From assembly GCA_031267895.1 (NCBI GenBank), contig JAIRYF010000007.1:1-62978 (forward strand): 62,978 bases of DNA, in the 5' to 3' direction. This DNA comes from Candidatus Methanoplasma glyptotermitis. GTDB lineage: Archaea; Thermoplasmatota; Thermoplasmata; Methanomassiliicoccales; Methanomethylophilaceae. Below, in pieces: positions 10,618-21,400 of the stretch (positions within the stretch are counted from its first letter, which is position 1; each line of letters starts with the position of its first letter). The notes under the pieces were generated by a model, which was given only the letters and a program-made list of their open reading frames with translations, had not been told where the DNA came from and searched no databases. The position numbers and the translations under genes are program-made.

Positions 10618-12770
10618 ATGAAAGTGAAACCACTGATAGGACCCTCTTTTCCGGTGAAGACTCACACGGGGGGGGGGGGAATTATAATTTCCCCCGTCGC
10701 CTGAATATAACTGTCTTATTCGCTGTTGCTTTGTTTCTCGCAGCGGCTTTCTTTTTGATACATGCGGAAACTGACGAGTCTGATGCCGCTGATTTCTTGG
10801 ACTCGGGTATAAGTTACACGACCGACGGAATGCCGGCAGGAGAAGTGTCCGTCAAAGGCTGGTGGGGCGGCGCAGCGACCGAGATTATAATACCGCCAAC
10901 AGTGGAGAACGGCGGGTCAACATACAGCGTAACGTCCATAGGCGACGGTGCATTTGGAAGCAACAGCTATGTCGAATCCATCGAAATACCCAACAGCGTA
11001 ACGTCCATAGGACATTCGGCATTCCAACTCTGCACTAATCTGAAATCTATCGAAATACCAGGCAGCGTAACGTCCATAGGTACAGGAGCATTCTATAACT
11101 GTTCCCGGCTCGAGTCCGTCAATATACTAGGCAACAGCCTGACCAAGGTTGCCGATTCCGCGTTCAGCTCGTGTCCGTTCAAATTCGTCAACATACCGGA
11201 CAGCGTGACGGAAATCGGCAACCTTGCATTCTTTTACTGCAGCTTTCTGGAATCCATCGATCTGCCCAGCGGTCTGAAGAAGATCGGAGACGATGCATTC
11301 AGCAACTGCCAACGCCTGGAATCTATAGCCATACCCAGTGGCGTGACATCCATTGGTACCAGGGCATTTGCCAATAACGGTCTGACATCTGTTACCATAC
11401 CGGATAGTGTGACTTCCATCGGTACAGAGGCATTCGCCAATTGTGGCAGTCTTACATCCATTACCATACCGGACAGTGTGACAAATATCAGCAGCGGAGC
11501 ATTCGCTAACTGCAGTTCCATCGAAACTATGATCGTAACGGGTGAACTCGTCAGCGGAGATACTCTCGCATCTGGTGTAGTAGATTTGTATTTCACCAAA
11601 GGCAAGCAAATGAAGCTGCCGGGCGCAACCAAGACTGTAGTGTCTCTGACGCTCAGAGATATCAGCAGTGCAGATTACAGTCCCGATGATCTCGACGGCA
11701 AAGGCGGTATCGGAGGAAGTACAGAAAGGAAACTCAAGCTCAGTGATGCCAAATTTGTTTGGAATTGGGCTTTATCGAAATGGGAATCTGTTTATTCCGT
11801 TTCGGGGGTTCTCACTGTAACCGGCGGATCGGCATCCGCCGGAGGCAAGACAGTCTCCCTGATATATCTGGCGCGGATCTATGACGCAGTTACCGAAGCT
11901 GACGGCAGCTATACCATAGAGAATGTGCCGAAAGGTGCGTTTGGCGACATAACTATCGCCGTCGGAGGGTATGCACAGATGGCGACTCCTTCCGTTACGC
12001 CGCTTGCGGCAGATGTAACTGGGAATAATATTACTATTGTCGCCGTATACACTGTGATCTTCACAAAGGGAACGGGTATCAGTGAATTCGCATACATAAT
12101 CAACGGCGGTTTCCCAATTGGATATACCGAATCGTTCTCAGTGAAGCACGGCGACAGTCTGAGAGCAATAGCCCTGCCATCGGAAGGATATGTATTCAAA
12201 ACATGGTCTGGATATTCGGGTTCTTCAAGTAATCCGTTAATAGTGTCTGCAGTGTCGGGAGACATATCTCTGACGGCATCCGCTTCGCAGATACCCGTAC
12301 CCGTTCCATCGTCTACTTCGGATACTTATTACAGCATTACGTTCAGTTCCGGTTCTTATTATACGGTATACGATACAAAAGGTCCTGTATCCTCACCGAT
12401 AACTGTTACGGAAGGAGGAAGCCTTACATTCAGAGTACAGACATCCGAAGGATATTCTGTATCTTCTCCGGTTATTTCCGGAAATGCAAAGATTACTCCT
12501 CAGACCGACGGATGGTACAGGATATCCGAAATACATTCGGATATTCACGTTAACGTAACCGTATCCGCATACAGTGATTCCGGGGAAGGACCCGGAGAAG
12601 GTTCGGGAGACGGAGACGGCAGCGGAAACGGATCCGAAGAAAACTCCGGTAGCCGCGGGTCTCACTCGGTTCTCATAATTGCAGTGTTGCTTGTCTGTGT
12701 TTTAGCGATAGGAATTATTTTGTTCTTCCTCAAGCGCAGGAAGGACGACGAGGAAGAGGACGGCAGATGA
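10618..12770 (+). CDS. BspA-like leucine-rich-repeat surface protein 1, frame-interrupted at a poly-G tract
   Basis: SD GAAGGTG then ATG 10618; main ORF NYNFPRRLNITVLFAVALFLAAAFF...LRRs...C-term TM is in another frame; 12 Gs at 10668-10679, 10 or 13 needed. Confidence 0.85.
10668..10679 (+). repeat. Poly-G(12) tract in 5' coding region (predicted OFF)
   Basis: CACAC-G12-AATTATAATTTCCCCC. Confidence 0.9.
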
Positions 12771-12805
12771 TTCCGTTCTGAATGATGGCAGCGAGGTGTA
12801 AAATC

Positions 12806-15631
12806 ATGAGTACGAGATCTTTGAAAAAGTCAATTCCTTCGGGAAAAACAACACACAGGGGGGGGGGGAATTATAATTTCCCCCGTAACCTGAATGTAGC
12901 TATCATATTCGCTGTTGCTTTGATTACTGCAGCGGCATTCTTTGTAATACATAATGAACCCAATGGATCGGACGCCGCCGGCGGAAGCGCGGGTGACAGT
13001 GTGACATGGGACGTTGTGGGTGATACCCTTACTATATCCGGCACCGGTGGTATGTATGTCTACGGTTTAGATGAGTCACCGTGGCAAAGCTATAGATCTA
13101 GCATAAAGAATATTGCCATAACAGGGAGTGTAACGTCCATTTATGGGTTCGATCGCTTGAATGTCAAATCCGTGACCATACCAAACAGCGTGGTGACCAT
13201 CGGCGATCATGCATTCTATAACTGCATTAGCCTCACCTCCGTGACCATAGGCAGCAATGTGGAAACCATCGGCGATAGGACATTCTACGGCTGCACTGGT
13301 CTCACCTCCGTGACCATACCAAACAGCGTGGTGACCATTGGCGATAGGGCATTCTACAGTTGCACCGGCCTCACCTCCGTGACCATAGGCGGCAATGTGG
13401 AAACTATCGGCAAGGGTGCATTTGAAGGCTGCACCGGCCTCACCTCCGTAACTATACCGAATAGCGTTATAACCCTTGGACAGGCTGAAGCATTTGCTGA
13501 ATTTGGTGTATTCAAAGACTGCACTGGTCTCACCTCTGTGACCATAGGCAGCAATGTGGAAACCATCGGCGGTAGGGCATTCTATGGCTGCACCGGCCTC
13601 ACCTCTGTGACCATAGGCAGCAATGTGGAAACTATCGGCAATAGTGCATTTGAAGGCTGCCGATTACTCAAGTCCATAGTTATACCGGACAGTGTGACGG
13701 TCATAAGCGAGAGTGCATTCTCTGGTTGCTACTTACTCGCATCCGTAACCATTGGTAGCAATGTGAAAAACATCAGCCATAGTGCATTTAGTGGCTGCCG
13801 ATTACTCGAGTCCATAGTTATACCGGACAGTGTGGAAATCATTGGCACTGGTGCATTCAGCGGCTGCACCAGCCTCGAATCTGTAGTCATACCTGATTCT
13901 GTACTTGATATCGGAAATTATGCATTTCAAAGCTGCAGCAGTCTTGTATCTGTGACGGTCACCAGAGAATTTACTGAAGAATACCTGCCAGGAGTAATAG
14001 AGCGTTGTTTCAATGCAGAAGCAGCCTGGGCACTTCCAGGACAGAGTAGCGCAACGGTAATGAGTTTAACTTTGGAGGATATCAGCTCACTGGAATACGA
14101 TCCGAACAACACCGATGGCCTAGGGGGCATAGCCGGAGACGATGGAAGAAGATTAGTCTATAGTGATGCGGAATTCGTGTGGGACGCTCCGTTTGATCTG
14201 CCAGCGAGGTGGGGATACTCAGTGCTTGGAACCCTTACGGTAATCGGAGGATCTGCTTCCGAGGAAGGTGTGACCATAACTCTCACGCACGGGGCCAGAG
14301 AATACACCGCAGAGACTGGACCGGACGGTGTGTATGCCGTAAGAGGTCTGCCTGTTGGTACGGAAGGAGACATAACGGCAGAGATAACAGGATATCATCA
14401 GACGATCACGCCGTCGGCATCCCCACTCTCAGGCAGTGTAGAGGAGAAGGACCTCACGCTTGAAATCGACACGTACAAGGTATCCGGTACCCTCACGGTA
14501 AACGGAGGATCCGCATCCAACGTCGGAGTTACGGTATCTCTGGGAACTTCGGGACTGTACACTGCAGTCACAACAGCAGGCGGAGCCTATGAGATAAACG
14601 GAGTTCCTTACGAAACGTCCGGAAAAATAACAGCAACCATATCGGGATACACTCAAACAGTGACTCCAAGTGTGACCTCCATCTCCAATGATCAAAGTGG
14701 TATGGATCTTACCTTGGTCGTTGCGTACAAGGTATCCGGTACCCTCACGGTAAACGGAGGATCCGCATCCAACGTCGGAGTGGAAGTGTACCTGGGAACG
14801 CTGCATGCAACAACGGCAGCAGGCGGAGCCTACACCATAACGGGAGTTCCCCACGGAACGACTGAGAACATAACCGCAACGATAACGGGATACACTCAGA
14901 CCGGTACCGCGTCCGTAACAGCAATCGCGGCCGACGCGACCGGCAAGAACATTACGCTGGAATATACTGCACCGGCACCTGCCACGCCGTCTGCTGCACA
15001 GTATTATTACCGTGTTACGTTCGATTCCGGTCCCAACTATACAGTATATGTCAATGGCTCTCCTGTATCTTCTGCTATAACAGTCGCGGAAGGAGAGATT
15101 CTTGTTTTCTTCCTACAGGCAACTGAGGGATATTCAGTATCTCCTTCCGTTGTTTCCGGAAATGCAGAGATTACTGTTCAGGCTGACGGACGGTATAAGA
15201 TATCTGGCATACACTCGAACGTACATGTAACCCTGACAGCGACATTGGGAAGCGGTTCCGGCGGAGGGCACAATGACAGTAATGATGGCAGTTCAGACAG
15301 CACAGACACTGATGGCGAATGGGCCGTGCTCAACCTAGTGTGTGCGATCATTGCGATATGTGCAGGCATCATTGTAATCGCAGCCGGAAGGAACCATTTG
15401 GAAGAAAATGCGAGGAAAATAGGATCGAAGACAGCCGGTACCCTGAGAGCAGCACCGTTTATCCTGGGAATAGCATCAATGGTTGTTTTCTTCCTGACCG
15501 AAGATGTGAGTCTTAATCCAGTGGCAGCGGATGCCTGGACTGTACCGATGTTTATTCTTCTGATGTGTGCACTTGTACTCGCAGCAATCGGTCTCAGGCC
15601 ACAAAAGATCCGGAAAACCGATAAACACTGA
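12806..15631 (+). CDS. BspA-like LRR surface protein 2 with carboxypeptidase-regulatory-like repeats and multi-TM C-term anchor
   Basis: SD GAGGTG, ATG 12806, MSTRSLKKSIPSGKTTHRGGGNYNFPRNLNVAIIFAVAL in frame; 23-aa LRR units. Confidence 0.9.
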   Translation: MSTRSLKKSIPSGKTTHRGGGNYNFPRNLNVAIIFAVALITAAAFFVIHNEPNGSDAAGGSAGDSVTWDVVGDTLTISGTGGMYVYGLDESPWQSYRSSIKNIAITGSVTSIYGFDRLNVKSVTIPNSVVTIGDHAFYNCISLTSVTIGSNVETIGDRTFYGCTGLTSVTIPNSVVTIGDRAFYSCTGLTSVTIGGNVETIGKGAFEGCTGLTSVTIPNSVITLGQAEAFAEFGVFKDCTGLTSVTIGSNVETIGGRAFYGCTGLTSVTIGSNVETIGNSAFEGCRLLKSIVIPDSVTVISESAFSGCYLLASVTIGSNVKNISHSAFSGCRLLESIVIPDSVEIIGTGAFSGCTSLESVVIPDSVLDIGNYAFQSCSSLVSVTVTREFTEEYLPGVIERCFNAEAAWALPGQSSATVMSLTLEDISSLEYDPNNTDGLGGIAGDDGRRLVYSDAEFVWDAPFDLPARWGYSVLGTLTVIGGSASEEGVTITLTHGAREYTAETGPDGVYAVRGLPVGTEGDITAEITGYHQTITPSASPLSGSVEEKDLTLEIDTYKVSGTLTVNGGSASNVGVTVSLGTSGLYTAVTTAGGAYEINGVPYETSGKITATISGYTQTVTPSVTSISNDQSGMDLTLVVAYKVSGTLTVNGGSASNVGVEVYLGTLHATTAAGGAYTITGVPHGTTENITATITGYTQTGTASVTAIAADATGKNITLEYTAPAPATPSAAQYYYRVTFDSGPNYTVYVNGSPVSSAITVAEGEILVFFLQATEGYSVSPSVVSGNAEITVQADGRYKISGIHSNVHVTLTATLGSGSGGGHNDSNDGSSDSTDTDGEWAVLNLVCAIIAICAGIIVIAAGRNHLEENARKIGSKTAGTLRAAPFILGIASMVVFFLTEDVSLNPVAADAWTVPMFILLMCALVLAAIGLRPQKIRKTDKH
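12858..12868 (+). repeat. Poly-G(11) tract, in frame (predicted ON)
   Basis: CACACA-G11-AATTATAATTTCCCCC. Confidence 0.9.
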
Positions 15632-15663
15632 GAGACGGAACACGTACGGAAACCCATTCATAA

Positions 15664-15685
15664 AGCCGCAGGCATCCCTGCGGCT
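15664..15685 (+). terminator. Hairpin AGCCGCAGG-CATC-CCTGCGGCT + T-rich tail
   Basis: Perfect 9-bp stem downstream of LRR protein 2. Confidence 0.6.
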
Positions 15686-16002
15686 CTTTCATTCCATTTC
15701 CTTCATTAATGCTGTGTCATGAATCCGAGAATATGCAATGACAACACACGGATTTGGTACATGCACATGTGCGGACACGATGCCAAGACACACGATCCAA
15801 CCCCCTGCATGACGGCGTTGGCCGTATCATATCAGGATCGGCACAAACCGATCTGGGAAAAAGTCAGATCCGATAAAGGTACCGGCAATGCAGGAGTACT
15901 TATCCTATATGGTCCGGACATACTGGGTGAATTATATATCCGAGTGTGCAGATGCACTGCGTGCCGTAATATGCGGCAATCTCACAATAAGGAGAAAAAT
16001 TC

Positions 16003-18005
16003 ATGAACATGAAATCTTCAAAAGGAGTCCTTTCTTCCTCCAAGGTCAAACACAGGGGGGGGGGGGAAATTATAATTTCCCCAGCCGTCTGAATATAACT
16101 GTATTATTTGCTGCTACTCTGTTTCTCGCAGCAGCATTCTTTGTAACGTATTCCGAACCTGATGAGTCGGATGCATACGGAGATCCGACTTTTAGTTTTA
16201 CCCTTGACTCTGTCAATTACAAAATCTCCGGTTCGAATGTGAATGTAGTCGGATGGGAAAACGGTATATCTGCCGATCTTGAAATACCGGTGACCGTTAT
16301 CCAAAATGAAATACAGTACACAGTGACATCCATAAACCTTCAGGCATTCTCCGGTTGCAACATCCTGAAAACCGTGACGATACAGGGTAACGTGGGAACC
16401 ATTGGCAACTCTGCATTCGCCAGTTGCACCAACCTGATATCTGTTGTCATACTGAACAGTGTGACAACCATCGGCAATCAGGCATTCTTCAACTGCGGAA
16501 ACCTTGAAACCGTGACGATAGGCGGTAACGTGGGAAATATCGGCAACAATGCATTTGATAGATGCACCAACCTCGGAAACGAGGCGGTAAAGGCGATACT
16601 TAAGGGTGTGACAACCATCGGCAATAGTGCATTCAGCACTTGCACCAGTTTGGTATCCGTTACAATACCCGACAGCGTAACATCTATCGGCAACAATGCA
16701 TTCGCCAATTGCGATGCCCTTGAAACAGTGACTATAGGTGGTAGAGTGGAAAAAATCGACAGCTCTGTATTCTCCCACTGCACCAATCTGGAATCCATAG
16801 TCATACCTAGCAGCGTGACAACAATTAGCACCGGCGCATTTGCATCCTCTAGCCTTAAGTCCGTCACAATACCCGACAGCGTGACATTCTCGAGTGGCTA
16901 TGGCCAAGGTGCATTCTATGGATGTGCAAACCTGACATCTGTGACGGTAACAGGCGTACTTGATGGAGAGGGAAAAACAGTTGCAGGCGGAATAATAGAT
17001 ACATATTTCAAAAAGGGAAAGGACTGGAAACTGCCCGGAATGTCCGACCCCACTCCCATAAAATCTCTGACTCTGAAAGACATAAGTTCCCTGGATTACG
17101 ATCCCGATAACGAAAACGGAGGCATAGCAGGAGACGAAGGAAGAGAACTGTATTACAGCAACACCAAGTTTACTTGGAATACAGAGGATTCAAAATGGGA
17201 TGTCAGCACATATACTGTAACTCTCGGAAAGGGAACAGAAGGAATCTGCGGTTTTGAATACAGTACCGTCGGCAGCATCGGTCCTGCCGTTACTGTAAAC
17301 GAATCCTTTACCGTGAACCATGGAGATACTGTCATCATAACCGCTCTGCTCTCGGAAGGATACGAGTTCGTCTCGTGGTCGGGATACCCGGAGTCTTCGG
17401 AACAGAATCCCGAAGAGAATCCGTTAACCGTACCGTACGTATCCGAAAACATATCCTTAACGGCATATGCTTCTCTCATACCTGTTCCTACGTCTGCTTC
17501 GGATACGTTATACCTTATCGTATTCGATTACGGCGATTACGGTTCCGGCTGTACCGTATACGTTAACGGTTCTCCGGTACCGTTATCATCTTCACAGGTA
17601 ACCGTAACGGAAGGAGAGAATCTTATCTTCGCGGTGAGTACACCAGAAGGATATACTGTATATCCTTCCGTTGTTTCCGGAACCGCAGATATAACTCTTC
17701 AGGCAGACGGACGTTACAGATTATCGGATATACGTTCCGATATCCGTATCAGCATAACCGTAAACACAGTATCCGGAGACGGCAGCATCGGAAACGGTTC
17801 AGGAGACAGTCCGTACGGTAACGGAATAGGCCGCGGCGGCACAGACAGCACAGGTAACGGCGGCGGTTCGGGAAACGAAAGTAATTCAACCAGAGGCTCC
17901 GGAAATGATGGCATACCCGCTTGGGTTCCCGTTCTCCTAGTCTTAGCGTTTCTCACCTGTATTGCAGCATTTTTGATCGTGAAACGCAGTAAGAACAGAC
18001 AATGA
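16003..18005 (+). CDS. BspA-like LRR surface protein 3, frame-interrupted at a poly-G tract
   Basis: SD AAGGAG, ATG 16003 (MNMKSSKGVLSSSKVKHRGGG...) is out of frame with GNYNFPSRLNITVLFAATLFLAAAFF; 12 Gs, 10 or 13 needed. Confidence 0.85.
16055..16066 (+). repeat. Poly-G(12) tract (predicted OFF)
   Basis: CACA-G12-AAATTATAATTTCCCC. Confidence 0.9.
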
Positions 18006-18044
18006 GGGGAACCGACAACCCAGAGCCTGTTACGAAATAAACAC

Positions 18045-18074
18045 AAGAGGCTGCCACACCTGCGGCAGTCTCTT
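18045..18074 (+). terminator. Hairpin AAGAGGCTGCC...GGCAGTCTCTT + T-rich tail
   Basis: 11-bp stem with one G-U, downstream of LRR protein 3. Confidence 0.6.
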
Positions 18075-18440
18075 TTCTTCTTCCAGGTTCATTTTTAGGC
18101 ATCCGCCTCTGCACCCGTTTTTCTGTTTTTGTACTTCGAAACCTTTCTCTTTCGGATACTGTATGTTCCGCATAAAAATATGCTTAGATGTCCAAACACA
18201 TGATATGAGAACCAGTGAGTCTGCGTCAGACATAAGCGAATGTCGGTACCACATGGAAACCGCCGTCCGCATCTTCTTTGAAGACTTGTCCGCGTCGTTC
18301 CTATTTTCCTCGAAAGAGGACCGATTCCCGGCTGTTTTTAAATACGACGCACACGTTGTATTATACAGTCCGTGCTCGGACGAATGGGATGCATGCGGAG
18401 TCGAAAGCTCGCGTTTGCCCTTTGAAAAGGGGTCAAAGAC

Positions 18441-21400
18441 GTGTACTTGAAGCAAATAGAATTAGAGAATTTCAAATCTTTCGGAGGCAAACTGACGATA
18501 CCTCTGATGGAAGGTTACATGGCGGTCACGGGACCGAACGGTTCGGGGAAATCGAACATCACAGATGCTATCCTTTTCGTGCTCGGACCAAAGAGTTCCA
18601 AGGCGGTCAGAGCGGGGAAGCTCACCGACCTGATATTCGACGGCGGGAAGTCGAAAAGCAAAGCAGGCTACACAAAAGTATCGCTGGTTTTCGATAATTC
18701 GGACAGAATAATGCCTTGGGACGATGATACCGTCAGACTCACCAGATACGTCAAGATCTCGGATAACGGCACCGACTACAGTTCATATTTTTACGTTAAC
18801 GACAGAAAATCCACTCTTACGGAATTCGACGGCCTCCTGACCAAAGCCAGGATAAGCGCGGACGGATACAACATGGTGCAGCAGGGGGATGTCACACGCA
18901 TAGTCCAGATGGGCAGCATGGAGAGAAGAAGAGTCCTGGATGCTATATCAGGTATAGCGAGTTATGATGCCGACATAGACAAAGCGAGCGGAGAACGCCG
19001 GGAAGCCGAACTGAACACGGAACGCATCCAGATTGTCATTGAAGAACTGGAAAAGCAGATCGAGAAACTCGAGAAAGACAGAGAGGATGCGAAGAAGTAT
19101 ATCGAAACCCAAAATCTTCTGGATATGGCAAGGGTGCAGTTCACGCACAGGCAGCTGCATACAGAGGAGGCCAAACTGGACGGGCTTTCGGAGCAGATCG
19201 CATCCCTGACCGGCGATATCCAAACACTGAACGAAAAGAAGGAGTCTCTGAAGAAAGAGTATGCAGACAACGATGCCGCCGTAAAGGCGAAAGAAAGAGA
19301 GATCGAGGACCGCGTCGGACCCGAATACCGGGAGATCAAGGCCGAGATAGAGAAGGCCAAGATAAATATGGCCACGAAGAAGGACCGTGCCGAACGTGCC
19401 GAAGAGGAGATCGAAGAACAGAAATCTTTTGGAAATGGATTCGAAGAATCGATAAACGAGAACCTTGCAGAGCAAAAAAGTCTGTCCGAATCTCTTTCGG
19501 ACATACTGATCAGTCTCGAGGGGCGCGAAAAAGAACTCGCGGAGGCCAAGGCCGAGGATTTGAAGATCAGCGAGGAGATGTCCAAACACGGCGGGGAGCA
19601 CACAAAGCTGCAGAACAGACTCAGCGAACTTGAGGTGGAGATAGACTCCGAAGAGAAGACCGAACACGAGGCCGAGGTGGATTACGCCAAGGCTTCTGCG
19701 GTCACCGAGAGCCTTGCAAGATCCAGAGCACTGTTGGATGAAAGACTTCAGTCCGCGGATTTTGATATAAAGGATTCCGAATGGAGTCTGAATGAAATCA
19801 GGCGGGAATCAGGCCCCCACGGCGGGATTGAGGAGATCTCAAATAAGATAATGGATTTGAAGAAGAAAGAGGCCGAACTTGAGAGGCAGGAGTCTGAACT
19901 CAAGGAGGCAGTAAGGAGGCTGGAGACTCAATATAACGAACTTCTTGCCGAGAAGAAAGTCTCCAACAGAGTGAATAAGGGAGACGAGGCTGCAGCCGCG
20001 ATAATCGGACTCAGAGATAAAGGGATGGCTACAGGTATCCATGGAACGGTTCAGGAACTTGCCGTTGTGCAGCCCGGTTACGAGACTGCCCTGTCTGTAG
20101 CGGCCGGGGGTAAGATGAAAGCGATCGTCGTGAACGATGATCAAGTGGCATCCGACTGCATATCCTATCTCAAAAAAGAGAAGCTCGGCAGGGTGACGTT
20201 CCTGCCGATAAGCAAGATGGCCGGCGGCAAGCCCAGGGCAAAAGCCATAATGAGTTCAAAGCAGACCGAGGGATATGCGACAGATCTGATTGATTACGAT
20301 CCCAAGTACGCCAATGTGTTCTGGTATGTATTCCAGGATACTCTCGTTGTCAACACTCTCCAGGAAGCCAGGGCACTCATGGGAGGAGTGAGGCTTGTCA
20401 CCAGAAACGGGGAGCTTCTGGAGGCATCGGGTGCTATCACGGGAGGAACACTGAACCAGCAGAGCGTGCTGAAATTCGGTGCAGCATCGGAATCCAGATT
20501 GGATGAGGTGAGTTCCAAGCTCAGAGCGGCCAACGAGTCGATGGATGCTCTGAGGACTCAACTCAGAGGAATAAGGGACGGCATCCGTGCCATGGATGAC
20601 GAAATGAGAAAGGTCTCGAAAGAAGGGTTGGGAGCACAGGCACAGATAGGGCAGCTCACCGCAAAAATATCAGAACTCAGGAAGACGAGACAGCAGCTTG
20701 CCAGTGAGCTTTCGGCGAAAACGGAAGAATGCGATACGAAGGACAAAGAACTCGCTGTGCTCAGGAAGAACCTTGATGACATATCGGTGTCTCTTGCAGC
20801 TAAAAGAGATGAGAGAGCAGAGATCAGGGAGCGCATAACGGCCATAGCTCCGGCCGAGATGCAGGAAAGGATACAAAAAGTAAGGGACAGCGTCTACAGG
20901 CTCTCCAACGATGTATCCGATCTGCGTTCTCAGCGGAGCGGTCTTGAGGCAGAGGTCACAGGACTCGGCAAACAGCGGGAATCGCTTGAAGTACAGACGA
21001 TGTCGGTACAGAAGAAGATCCGGGAAAATGAAGAGTCTGTGTCCAATAACAGGAAGGAGATCGAGAGGATCGCCACAGAGCTCGAGGCCCTCAGGAAGAT
21101 AGAGACTGATATGGAATCGGGGATAGAAGATCTCAGGGACCAAAAGGACGCTCTGGTCGGGAACGGATTCAGACTTTCCGGCGAGAGGAGTTCCGTACAG
21201 GAGAAGATCGAGACAAAGGAAGGAATAAGATCTTCGCACAGCGCACAGGTGAATATCGCTGCGGAGAACATAAGGCAGCTCAGGGCGGAGATCGCCGAGA
21301 CAAAGATACAGGCTGAACTTCCGATACCTTCGGAAGAGGAGATCAGACGTACTATAAGGTCATGCGAGAACATCCTGTCGAAGATAGGCAACGTGAACCT

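Noticed and set aside
13170-13930. Regular repeats of about 69 bp that might suggest a CRISPR-like array
   Set aside because: They are in-frame LRR codons of a surface protein; no spacers and no Cas genes.
15888-16002. Annotated N-terminal extension MQEYLSYMVRTYWVNYISECADALRAVICGNLT of LRR protein 3
   Set aside because: Not conserved in the paralogs and overlaps the likely promoter and SD region; ATG 16003 is better, which makes the gene frame-interrupted.
18948-19667. Long antisense ORFs inside smc (and similarly across argF, LRR and giant genes)
   Set aside because: Compositional shadows of strongly coding opposite strands; no RBS or family motifs.
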